The notes under the pieces were generated by a model, which had not been told where the DNA came from, ran no database searches, and worked only from the letters and a program-made list of their open reading frames with translations. Of a stretch of DNA of 34,390 bases, positions 24,014-31,305 are shown piece after piece. Source of the stretch: Bacteroidales bacterium UBA4070 (lineage in GTDB: Bacteria; Bacteroidota; Bacteroidia; Bacteroidales; VadinHA17); NCBI GenBank assembly GCA_002383485.1, contig DFYY01000011.1:1-34390 (forward strand), given 5' to 3'. A program made the position numbers and the translations under genes. Position 1 is the first letter of the stretch; each line of letters starts with the position of its first letter.

Positions 24014-24595
24014 TCAAAGATTCATCTTCTCCTTAACAGTGTTGAACTCCTGCCTGACGGTCTCCCTGATGTTTTCGATTGTCACCAGGTCACCCCTCAT
24101 CTCAAGCTTCTGGGCAGTGGTCCTTGCTTCAGGCAGGACGATCCACAGGATCAGGTAAAGCCCGAGGCCGAAGCCGCCGGCAAAGATCAGCACCGCGAAG
24201 ATGATCCTCATTATAAGCGGATTCCAGTCGAGATATGCGGAGATGCCCGCACACACCCCGCCGAAAACACGCCTGTCCGGATCACGGTAAATCCTGCGCT
24301 GCGATCGCGGCGGCACCTCGCCGGCAGGCTCGCCGCCGCTGATGTCCTCCGGTGAACCCAGTATGGCCATCACCTCCTCAATATCCTTCAGGGTGATGAC
24401 CTGCTTGTAGGCGTTCAGCTTCGTCCTGAACAACTCCGATATCCTGCCTTCGATATCGGACATTATCTCAGATGCCCCCGGCTCGCCTGAAAACTCCTTC
24501 TCAAGTCGCTTCATGTACTGCCGGAGCCTCTCGTAGGCGTCATCATCCAGGTTGAATGCGTAACCCCCGAGATTGATGTTAACAGTCATTTTCAT
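24014..24595 (-). CDS. PspC domain-containing envelope stress protein
   Basis: A 193-residue protein, start chosen at MKMTVNINLGGYAFNLDDDAYERL, because the 26 codons upstream are AT-rich and contain the promoter. Residues 1-80 form an N-terminal module (SDIEGRISELFRTKL, IEEVMAILGSPEDISGGEP). Residues about 100-165 are a PspC domain: RIYRDPDRRVFGGVCAGISAYL, then two membrane segments (LIMRIIFAVLIFAG, GLYLILWIVLPEA), followed by a short cytoplasmic helical tail. PspC proteins in other bacteria sense inner-membrane damage. First gene of the three-gene operon. Confidence 0.93.
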   Translation of the reverse strand: MKMTVNINLGGYAFNLDDDAYERLRQYMKRLEKEFSGEPGASEIMSDIEGRISELFRTKLNAYKQVITLKDIEEVMAILGSPEDISGGEPAGEVPPRSQRRIYRDPDRRVFGGVCAGISAYLDWNPLIMRIIFAVLIFAGGFGLGLYLILWIVLPEARTTAQKLEMRGDLVTIENIRETVRQEFNTVKEKMNL

Positions 24596-24641
24596 TGTCT
24601 TTATTATAAGGTACCTGTTAATGCAAGTTAATTTGGTAATG

Positions 24642-24673
24642 CAAATATATAAATAAAAAATAATACCATGCAA
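24642..24673 (-). promoter_or_regulatory. Putative promoter of the PspC-PadR operon
   Basis: On the minus strand TTG (24673-24671), 21 bases, then TATATTTG (24649-24642), a full match to TAnnTTTG. Transcription would start near 24635, about 40 bases before the ATG at 24595. The position inside the longer open frame supports the 24595 start. Confidence 0.6.
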
Positions 24674-24783
24674 TACATAGTAGTAAAAATAATAAAATAT
24701 TTTTTTTGCAGAAGTACTGAACTCCTACGGGGGGTTGGGGTTAGATAGAGGAGGAATGACTAACTTTATGAAAATTTACTGAT

Positions 24784-25767
24784 ATGAAAGCCTACAACTG
24801 GGGTATACTTGGAACCGGAAACATAGCGCATAAGTTTGCGCGGGCGCTGATGTTGCTTGATAATGCGCATCTTTATGCGGTGGGGTCACGCGATGCCGCC
24901 CGGGCTGAAAAGTTTGCCGGCGAGTTCGGGTTTGTGAAGCATTTCAGCAGTTATGAGGAGATGCTGGCTGACCCGGGCGTGGATGTGGTATATATCTCTT
25001 CTCCCCATACCCGGCACCTGGAGAACACGCTGATGGCACTTCAGAACGGCAAGCATGTCATCTGCGAGAAGCCAATGTCAATCACTGCGGCAGAGGTATC
25101 AAGGATGGCTGATGAGGCAAAGAGGAGAGGTCTCTTTCTGATGGAGGCGCTGTGGCCTCCCTTCCAGCCCTCGTATCTCAAGGCTGACGAAATCCTTAAG
25201 AGCGGCAAGATGGGAAAGCTGCTGCACATGAGAGGGAAGTTTGCATTCATCTCTCCCTATGACCCTGAGCTGCGCACATATAACCTGGAGCTGGGTGGCG
25301 GTTCACTGCTTGACATTGGCATCTATCCCGTGATGGATATTCTCAGGTACCTGGGTGAGCCCGAAAATATTGTTGCCACATCACTGTTTGCCCCTACCGG
25401 TGCTGACGAGAGCACGGCAATGATCTTCAGGTTCTCTGACGGGCGACTGGCAGAAGCCTACAGCTCATTTGCAAACATGGGCGGGGTATCAACCGAGTTT
25501 TTCTGTGAGAAGGGCAATCTCATCCTCACCCGTGGCCGTGACCGCAACCAGCATCTGTTAATAGAGTTGCAGGGTGATGTTGATGACCGCATATTCACTC
25601 CCCCTGCCCAGGGTTACCAGTATGAGGCTGCCGAGGTGATGAGCTGCCTTGACAAAGGGCTGACAGAGAGCCCGGTGGTTCCCCTCTCCTTCAGTCTCTC
25701 GCTGGCCCGGATCCTTGATGAGGTGCGTCGCAAGGCCGGCATCAGGTATCCGGGACGAGACAAGTGA
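24784..25767 (+). CDS. Gfo/Idh/MocA-family NAD(P)-dependent oxidoreductase
   Basis: A 327-residue soluble dehydrogenase. The N-terminal Rossmann fold shows WGILGTGNIAHKFARAL (GxGxxA variant) and the VYISSPHTRHLENTLMAL / GKHVICEKPMSI signature, in which EKP carries the conserved lysine. The C-terminal alpha/beta domain holds GGGSLLDIGIYPVMDI, with a D and Y typical of the family. Members oxidise or reduce sugars, inositols or related polyols, often trans-dihydrodiol-type dehydrogenases. A -7-like TAACTTTA at 24761-24768 suggests a very short leader, but no -33 TTG is in place. It is the first of four closely spaced genes; the later ones include a glycosidase and an SDR, so a carbohydrate pathway is likely. 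Confidence 0.93.
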   Translation: MKAYNWGILGTGNIAHKFARALMLLDNAHLYAVGSRDAARAEKFAGEFGFVKHFSSYEEMLADPGVDVVYISSPHTRHLENTLMALQNGKHVICEKPMSITAAEVSRMADEAKRRGLFLMEALWPPFQPSYLKADEILKSGKMGKLLHMRGKFAFISPYDPELRTYNLELGGGSLLDIGIYPVMDILRYLGEPENIVATSLFAPTGADESTAMIFRFSDGRLAEAYSSFANMGGVSTEFFCEKGNLILTRGRDRNQHLLIELQGDVDDRIFTPPAQGYQYEAAEVMSCLDKGLTESPVVPLSFSLSLARILDEVRRKAGIRYPGRDK

Positions 25768-25789
25768 CATCCATATCCCTTCACAGGCC

Positions 25790-26476
25790 ATGACCGACAC
25801 TCCCTCAGATGTTGAAAAGCGGAAGCTGCTGCTCAGCATGCTGATTCCGTTCCTGCTCATTTCTTTTATGTGGCTGAGCCTGGCGGTGGAGAAGCTCTTC
25901 GGCATCAGCCTTCACAGCCTGGGCATTTTTCCAGGCAAGGTCTCATCCCTTACAGGAATCATCACTTCTCCGTTTGTTCACTCCGGAGCCAGGCATCTCT
26001 TCAACAACACAATACCTCTGTTTATCCTGGGCACGGCTCTCTTTTACTTTTACTCGCAGGTGTCCTTCAGGGTCCTTATCTGGTCCACCCTGCTTACGGG
26101 GCTGGCTGTCTGGCTGACCGGCAGGCCGTCATGGCACATCGGAGCCAGCGGCTTAGTCTACGCCCTTGCCTCCTTCCTGTTCCTGAGCGGCATCATCCGC
26201 AGGCATATCCCGCTGATGGGACTCTCACTGCTGGTGGCCTTCGTCTACGGCGAGATGGTATGGGGTATTTTCCCGGGCTTCAGGATTGACATCTCATGGG
26301 AGTCGCACATGCTCGGTGCCGCTGCCGGCATAATCCTGGCTGTCTGGTATCGTGCCCAGGGGCCACAGAAACCCGTTCCCTTCTATGAAAAAGAGGAGGA
26401 GGTTCAGGACTATGACGATGAGGCCCTGCCGGTGAAAGAAGAAAAAGAGGCCGGACCGCAGGATCGAGCAAATTAA
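25790..26476 (+). CDS. Rhomboid-family intramembrane serine protease
   Basis: A 228-residue membrane protein with about six membrane helices, start chosen at MTDTPSDVEKRKLLLSM (25790), 22 bp after the oxidoreductase stop. Rhomboid marks: the membrane-loop HSGARHLFNN (H69, N72), the catalytic serine S120 in HIGASGLVYA and the catalytic histidine H173 in WESHMLGAAAG. It cuts transmembrane segments of other membrane proteins. After the last helix there is an acidic, disordered tail (about residues 195-228; EEEVQDYDDEALPVKEEKE). Its place in what looks like a sugar-metabolism operon is unexplained; co-transcription may be fortuitous. Confidence 0.93.
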   Translation: MTDTPSDVEKRKLLLSMLIPFLLISFMWLSLAVEKLFGISLHSLGIFPGKVSSLTGIITSPFVHSGARHLFNNTIPLFILGTALFYFYSQVSFRVLIWSTLLTGLAVWLTGRPSWHIGASGLVYALASFLFLSGIIRRHIPLMGLSLLVAFVYGEMVWGIFPGFRIDISWESHMLGAAAGIILAVWYRAQGPQKPVPFYEKEEEVQDYDDEALPVKEEKEAGPQDRAN

Positions 26477-26518
26477 TTGCTATTTTTAAACCCGCAAAAC
26501 TAACCTAAAAGCCCGGTA

Positions 26519-28096
26519 ATGTACATCAGAACTGGAACTCCGGCATTTGATGAGCTTATCCCGAGGATAAGCAGGTTCCTCGAACAGGATCTCCTTGAAA
26601 TTAATATTGATGGTGAAAAGATAAATGGCTACAGGTCGCCTGATGCGCGTTCCGTATGGATAAGAAACTATTCGGACATGATGAGGGCACTTCGTTATAC
26701 GGAGAAAGACCTGATCAGCGTTGTTAAGCATTTTTCCGACAACCAGGCGCGCAACGGCCGGATCTTTGATTACTTCACTACTTTCCCGGAGAAGCTTCCC
26801 TGCGAGCGGGAGAACTGGACGAAGTATGTCAGGACTCCGGTGGAGGCTGACACGGAGTTCCGCTTCATCAAGGCAGCCTGGCTGGCCTGGCAGGCCACTG
26901 GTGATGACGCCTTCATCCGCAACCTGATGCCCTCCTTCGAGAGAGCCCTCACATATGTAATGGACGGGCGCTATTTCGACAGGGAGAAATACCTCTTCCG
27001 CAGGCCTTATACCATAGATACGTGGGATTTTGCCTATACAGCGGGGCATCATGACTGGCTGCAGTTCCAGATTGATGATAACACCTTCTGGGGTTACTTT
27101 CACGGTGACAACAGCGGTTATTATGAGGTCTTCCATTTCATGTCGCACTGGTACAGCATGTTCGGTGACAAGGTCAGGTCTGCCCTCTGGCGTGACCGTG
27201 CACTGAGGCTTCGCAAGAGCCTGAATACTCACTGCTTCAATGGTTCGTTTTATACCCATTTTGTGAAGCAGACCCCGGTGACAATCGAAGGGGTCGACGA
27301 GGCATCGCAGCTCAGCCTGAGCAATCCCGCCGCCATCAACAGGGGTGCAGCCTCCCCGCGCATCGCCACTGCAATTATCAGTGAGTACATGAAGAGGAGG
27401 GAGACAACCACTGCCTTTGCCGAGTGGTTCTCCATTGACCCGCCATTCCCTGCAGGGATATTTGGTGACTACAAGCTGTCGAAAGGGGCCTATTGCAACG
27501 GCGGCATCATGCCACTCACCGGCGGCGAACTTGCAAGAGCCGCCCTCGAATACGGTTATGAACAGTACGGTATTGACATACTGATGCGCTACTATGACCT
27601 GATATCGCGCAACGGAGAGACCTACCTGTGGTACTTCCCTGACGGAAGACCCTCAACGGTGGAGACAAGTACCTCGCCGGAAGCCAAACCGACTGACGGC
27701 TGGGGATCCTCGGCGATGCTCTACGCCCTCGTGGAGGGACTGGCAGGCGTCCAGGACAAGGACAAGCTCTTCCGCAGCCTTCGGCTCTGTCCCAAGTGGA
27801 TAACGGCCGGAGTGGAAAAGGCTGAAGTGAAAATCGATTACAAGAGTTCAGGCGCCTTTGTCAGGTATGAGTATGAACATACTGCTGATAAACTGGTAAT
27901 AAAACTGACAGGAAGCTACGAGTATGTTCAGCTTTCCCTGCCCGTTCCCGGTAACTATGTTGCGGGAGACCTGACTTTCAGCGGCAGGAAGAAGAAATAC
28001 ATCATGGCATCCATCAACCAGAGCAACTACCTGATTGCCGATGCCGATGTAAAGGGCGAGTGTGAGATCATCCTCAACCTGAAGAAGAAGCATTGA
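26519..28096 (+). CDS. (alpha/alpha)6-barrel glycoside hydrolase-like protein
   Basis: A 525-residue protein without signal peptide, so cytoplasmic. The aromatic, helical pattern (YRSPDARSVWIRNYSDMMRAL, KYVRTPVEADTEFRFIKAAW, DTWDFAYTAGHHDWL, SKGAYCNGGIMPLTGGEL, TDGWGSSAMLYALVEGL) is that of six-hairpin glycosidases such as the GH15/37/63/65/94-like clan. Acidic residues that could be catalytic occur in the DTWDFAY, EASQLS and TDGWGSS stretches, but I cannot assign them. The last about 90 residues are a beta domain. The exact family and substrate are unknown. It sits between a rhomboid gene and an SDR gene in the same direction, with the oxidoreductase upstream. Confidence 0.75.
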   Translation: MYIRTGTPAFDELIPRISRFLEQDLLEINIDGEKINGYRSPDARSVWIRNYSDMMRALRYTEKDLISVVKHFSDNQARNGRIFDYFTTFPEKLPCERENWTKYVRTPVEADTEFRFIKAAWLAWQATGDDAFIRNLMPSFERALTYVMDGRYFDREKYLFRRPYTIDTWDFAYTAGHHDWLQFQIDDNTFWGYFHGDNSGYYEVFHFMSHWYSMFGDKVRSALWRDRALRLRKSLNTHCFNGSFYTHFVKQTPVTIEGVDEASQLSLSNPAAINRGAASPRIATAIISEYMKRRETTTAFAEWFSIDPPFPAGIFGDYKLSKGAYCNGGIMPLTGGELARAALEYGYEQYGIDILMRYYDLISRNGETYLWYFPDGRPSTVETSTSPEAKPTDGWGSSAMLYALVEGLAGVQDKDKLFRSLRLCPKWITAGVEKAEVKIDYKSSGAFVRYEYEHTADKLVIKLTGSYEYVQLSLPVPGNYVAGDLTFSGRKKKYIMASINQSNYLIADADVKGECEIILNLKKKH

Positions 28097-28117
28097 CCTT
28101 GTAAAAAAAGGCTGGAT

Positions 28118-28897
28118 ATGAACTCAAAACCTGTAGCATTGATAACCGGAGCAAGCAGGGGAATAGGCAGGGCCATCTCCCTGGCGCTGGCTTCCGAGGG
28201 CTATGATTTAGCAGCTGTCGCGCGGACCACTGACAGTGACTGCATGCTTTCCCTGCAACCTGAGATAGAAGGCCTTGGTGCACAGTTCTTTCCCATAGGG
28301 CTCGATGTGGCTCATACCGGCCTGCATGATGAGGCCATCTCGAATATTCTTGAGCGCTATGGCAGGATAGACATACTGGTGAACAACGCCGGCATCGCTC
28401 CCATCGAACGCAGGGACCTGCTTGATATGGATGAGGAGACCTTTGACCGTGTGCTGAGCATAAACCTCCGGGGCCCGGTCTTTCTTGCCAGGCGGGTTGC
28501 CAGGGAGATGATTTGGATGAAAGAGAAGATCACCGGTTACAGGCCGTCAATCATGTTCGTCACATCATTTCTTGCCTATACGTCATTTACTCACGGCGTT
28601 GAGGTATGCATCGCGAAGGCCGGACTCAGCATGGCGGCTCTCGTATTTGCCGACAGGCTCTCCGAAGAGGGGATAAATGTCTTCGAAATACGCCCCGGCC
28701 TCATTAAAACCGAACTTACCACAAGAAGCAAATTTAAGTTTGACAGACTGATAACTGAAGGCCTCATCCCGCAAAAGCGTTGGGGCACCCCCGAGGACGT
28801 GGCAAAGGCCGTGGCTTCCCTGGCACGCGGCGACTGGTCTTTTTCTGCCGGTACCGTCTTTGAGGTCAGTGGCGGGATGAATATACACAGCATCTGA
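28118..28897 (+). CDS. SDR-family reductase with Val in place of the catalytic Tyr
   Basis: A 259-residue short-chain dehydrogenase/reductase. The cofactor loop T10-G-A-S-R-G-I-G17, the NNAG motif (89-92), the N116 of SINLRG and the catalytic-type serine S150 (FVTSF) are all present. In the usual YxxxK motif the lysine K167 is there (VEVCIAKAG), but the position of the tyrosine is V163 (codon GTA). The fold is otherwise complete (IRPGLIKTEL, SGG near the C-terminus). Relatives labelled 3-ketoacyl-ACP reductase normally have RGEYCxxKAGLSM there. It may be catalytically altered or inactive. It starts 21 bp after the glycosidase gene and ends the likely operon. Confidence 0.92.
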   Translation: MNSKPVALITGASRGIGRAISLALASEGYDLAAVARTTDSDCMLSLQPEIEGLGAQFFPIGLDVAHTGLHDEAISNILERYGRIDILVNNAGIAPIERRDLLDMDEETFDRVLSINLRGPVFLARRVAREMIWMKEKITGYRPSIMFVTSFLAYTSFTHGVEVCIAKAGLSMAALVFADRLSEEGINVFEIRPGLIKTELTTRSKFKFDRLITEGLIPQKRWGTPEDVAKAVASLARGDWSFSAGTVFEVSGGMNIHSI

Positions 28898-28922
28898 AAA
28901 TCAGCGTTCTGGCAATTATTCA

Positions 28923-28964
28923 TTGCGATCCGGCGGCTGTTTGAGCAACTTTTGTTGAACAAAA
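28923..28964 (+). promoter_or_regulatory. yceI promoter with a 15-bp palindromic operator
   Basis: TTG (28923-28925), 21 bases, then AACTTTTG (28947-28954), one base off TAnnTTTG. A perfect palindrome TTTTGTT-G-AACAAAA (28950-28964) overlaps the -7 box and the expected transcription start. The downstream leader is about 47 bases. It looks like a repressor site; the regulator is not in the window. Confidence 0.5.
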
Positions 28965-29007
28965 CAGGGCTGGCAGTGGTTTTAATGGAAACATAAACGC
29001 TGAAACA

Positions 29008-29592
29008 ATGAAAAAGACATTTCTGATTATACTGGCATCCGTCTTTGCGGCCTCACTGATGAGCGCTCAGAAGAAGTACACGGCTGACCCTTCGGCCACA
29101 GTCATTGACTGGAAGGGCGACAAGAAGATAGGGAGTTTTCATGTGGGTACAATCGATCTGAAAAGCGGCTGGCTGAATGTTGAAGGCAATGCTCTTACCG
29201 GCGGTGAGTTTGTAGTTGACATGAACAGCATTAAAAACAGTGATGTCAAAGATGACAACATGCGCGCGAAGCTTATCGGTCACCTTAAGTCGGACGATTT
29301 TTTCGGCGTTGAGAAATTCCCGGTCTCGAAGCTTGTCATAACCGGCAGCTCTAAATTTGACGGCGGCAAGGCGCTGGTCAAAGGTAACCTGACAATCAAG
29401 TCAGCCACCCACCCGGTGGAATTCACTGTAACCGAATCCAAAGAGAGCGCTGCTTTCATCTACTCGGCTGAAATCGTTTTTGACCGCTCACTCTACGACG
29501 TACGGTTCGGTTCGGGAAAGTTCTTTTCCAACCTTGGTGACAACACTATCAATGACGAGATAAAGCTCAATGTGAAGCTTGTTGTAAAATAA
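29008..29592 (+). CDS. YceI-family secreted protein (lipid-binding lipocalin-like)
   Basis: A 194-residue protein with a signal peptide (MKKTFLIILASVFAASLMSAQ). YceI marks are the YTADPSATVIDWKGDK start (the usual DxxHSxxxW-like segment), the GGEFVVDMNSIKNSD stretch, LIGHLKSDDFFGVEKFPVSKL (LxGHLKSxDFFxxxxFP), KGNLTIKSATHPVEF and VFDRSLYDVRFGSGKFF. Relatives are periplasmic beta-barrels that hold isoprenoid quinones or other lipids. Length is normal. It stands alone with its own promoter and terminator. Confidence 0.95.
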   Translation: MKKTFLIILASVFAASLMSAQKKYTADPSATVIDWKGDKKIGSFHVGTIDLKSGWLNVEGNALTGGEFVVDMNSIKNSDVKDDNMRAKLIGHLKSDDFFGVEKFPVSKLVITGSSKFDGGKALVKGNLTIKSATHPVEFTVTESKESAAFIYSAEIVFDRSLYDVRFGSGKFFSNLGDNTINDEIKLNVKLVVK

Positions 29593-29617
29593 AACCTCAG
29601 TTTAAAAGACAGAATCA

Positions 29618-29642
29618 AGGGACCCTCTGAGGTCCTTTTTTT
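29618..29642 (+). terminator. Terminator after yceI
   Basis: Stem AGGGACC (29618-29624), loop CTCTGA, stem GGTCCTT (29631-29637), with the T-run reaching 29642. It lies 25 bp after the yceI stop and ends right at the stop codon of the convergent peptidase gene. Confidence 0.85.
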
Positions 29643-29643
29643 G

Positions 29644-31149
29644 TCAGTATTCCAGCGTATCGGCATTAGCCATGTCAATGAACGCCAGGTAAATAAGCTT
29701 GGCCACATCCTCCATTATCTCAGGGGTGACTGCCGTTTCGTCGTCGCCGGGGAGATGATAGAAGACGGGCTTGACGCCATCGGTAGTTGACAGGTTCATG
29801 GTCCTGTAGTCGTCGGCAAGGAAGACCAGTCCGTCGCTTCGCGGCCTGCCGTAGAAACTGCCCCGGGAGGTTGATGTCCTCATCGTCCTGTGTATATATT
29901 TCTCGTTTGCCCCGGTAAAATATTTCATCAGTCCCTGGCATGATTCCGGGGCGCTTACGGCCAGACCCGTGCCGTTGCCCACCATGTCAAGATTGATGTA
30001 GGTAACCGTCTTCTCTTTAGGGAACAGCGGATTCTTTGTATAGTGGATACTGCCCAGGAGACCCACCTCTTCGCCTCCGATCAGCAGGAACAGGACGGTG
30101 CGTTTCAGCCTGATACCCGAGGTTGCCAGTGCCTTTGCAGCAGCCATAATGTCAACCGAGCCGCTTGCATTGTCGAGGCCTCCGGCGACGAAAAGGCCTC
30201 CGGCATTGCCAACTGCATCCAGGTGCCCCCCGATAATTATGACTTCATCCTTCAGCAACGGATCGGTGCCTTCGATCATCCCGGCCACATTGCAGGTCCT
30301 TCCTTCCGGATGACGCGTCGTGTTCGCTTTCATCGTCATCATCTTTCCGGTTGCGAAGGAGGCAGGTTTGAAGCTCCTGTCAATCTGCTCCAGGAGAGTC
30401 TTGTTATTCTTTTCCAGGCCGGCAAGGATGTCCGCCAGTGGCTCCGGCCCGATGCCGGTGACGACCAGACCCTCATGATATGAGATGTTCGGGTTGGCGC
30501 TGTTGCCGTCAATGTAAAGCATCCCCACGGCGCCGTGACGTGCGGCGTTCTCTGCCTTGTACTGGTGATAGCAATATTTTACCCATTTCGCATATTCCGG
30601 ATCCTGCACATCCTTGAAAGGCACATCGCGGTTCATCAGGACGATCTTTCCCTTTACGTTGACATTTTTATAGTCATCATAATTCAGTTCCGGGGCGGTG
30701 GTGCCGTAGCCCACCCAGACAACCTCGGCGGTCACCTCACCGTTGCCCGAGTTCATTCCGGGATAGAAGTCTTCCGGTGCGGAGTAGTTCTTTCTGATTA
30801 CGTACCCGTCCTTCTGCGGGATGTGCAGCTGCAGGGAGCCGATGTCGTTTACAACCGTGTAGGGATGGTCAAACCACTGAAAGAATGAGCCGTTGTCGCC
30901 GGCCGGCTTCAGTCCCCATCCGTTCATCTGTTTAGCAGCCCATTCGGCAGCGGCAATATACTCCGGGGTGCCGGCCAGCCTGCCGTTGTATTTCGGGGAA
31001 CAGAGCTCTGCCATCCAGCCGGCGATCTCCTCGCTGCTGATGGAGTGAAAGTATTTGAGTATCAGTTGTTCATCTGACTGTTGTGAGGGGGCCTGGCTCG
31101 AAAAGGCAGTCAGGACTGACAGGACTGTGACAAGAAAAAGCGTTCGCAT
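29644..31149 (-). CDS. Secreted M28-family zinc aminopeptidase
   Basis: A 501-residue peptidase with a signal peptide (MRTLFLVTVLSVLTAFSSQA). A PA-type insert (about 130-250; VVWVGYGTTAPELNYDDYKN, ARHGAVGMLYIDG) precedes the M28 catalytic domain. The two-zinc site is clear: H309 (GGHLDAVG), bridging D326 (GGLDNASGS), base/ligand E360-E361 (IGGEEVGLLGS), D388 (INLDMVG) and H465 (VFYHLPGDD). It should release N-terminal amino acids in the periplasm or outside. It is divergent from the FHS symporter gene and convergent with yceI. Confidence 0.95.
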   Translation of the reverse strand: MRTLFLVTVLSVLTAFSSQAPSQQSDEQLILKYFHSISSEEIAGWMAELCSPKYNGRLAGTPEYIAAAEWAAKQMNGWGLKPAGDNGSFFQWFDHPYTVVNDIGSLQLHIPQKDGYVIRKNYSAPEDFYPGMNSGNGEVTAEVVWVGYGTTAPELNYDDYKNVNVKGKIVLMNRDVPFKDVQDPEYAKWVKYCYHQYKAENAARHGAVGMLYIDGNSANPNISYHEGLVVTGIGPEPLADILAGLEKNNKTLLEQIDRSFKPASFATGKMMTMKANTTRHPEGRTCNVAGMIEGTDPLLKDEVIIIGGHLDAVGNAGGLFVAGGLDNASGSVDIMAAAKALATSGIRLKRTVLFLLIGGEEVGLLGSIHYTKNPLFPKEKTVTYINLDMVGNGTGLAVSAPESCQGLMKYFTGANEKYIHRTMRTSTSRGSFYGRPRSDGLVFLADDYRTMNLSTTDGVKPVFYHLPGDDETAVTPEIMEDVAKLIYLAFIDMANADTLEY

Positions 31150-31189
31150 GACGGGATTTCTGTTTATGGCTATACGCCGTTAACTTTTA

Positions 31190-31197
31190 CAAATATA
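31190..31197 (-). promoter_or_regulatory. Putative -7 box of the M28 peptidase promoter
   Basis: On the minus strand TATATTTG fully matches TAnnTTTG and would start transcription near 31183, about 34 bases before the ATG. No TTG stands at the expected -33 position, so an activator may be needed. Confidence 0.45.
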
Positions 31198-31227
31198 TTG
31201 TTTTGCCTCAGAGAACATAATTGATAA

Positions 31228-31239
31228 TGTTTACAAACA
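31228..31239. promoter_or_regulatory. Palindrome TGTTTACAAACA between divergent genes
   Basis: A perfect 12-bp inverted repeat lies between the M28 and FHS symporter genes, about 78 bp before the symporter ATG and upstream of the peptidase -33 region. It could be an operator shared by both genes. No consensus promoter for the symporter was found near it. Confidence 0.4.
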
Positions 31240-31305
31240 ATTTATAGGGATACAAAACCGCTGATGCCTGACGTTGTATAATTCACTGATTATGATAAAT
31301 ATTGC

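Noticed and set aside
26486..27259. A 257-codon minus-strand frame opposite the glycosidase gene
   Set aside because: It is the antisense shadow of a well-supported gene and has no family features.
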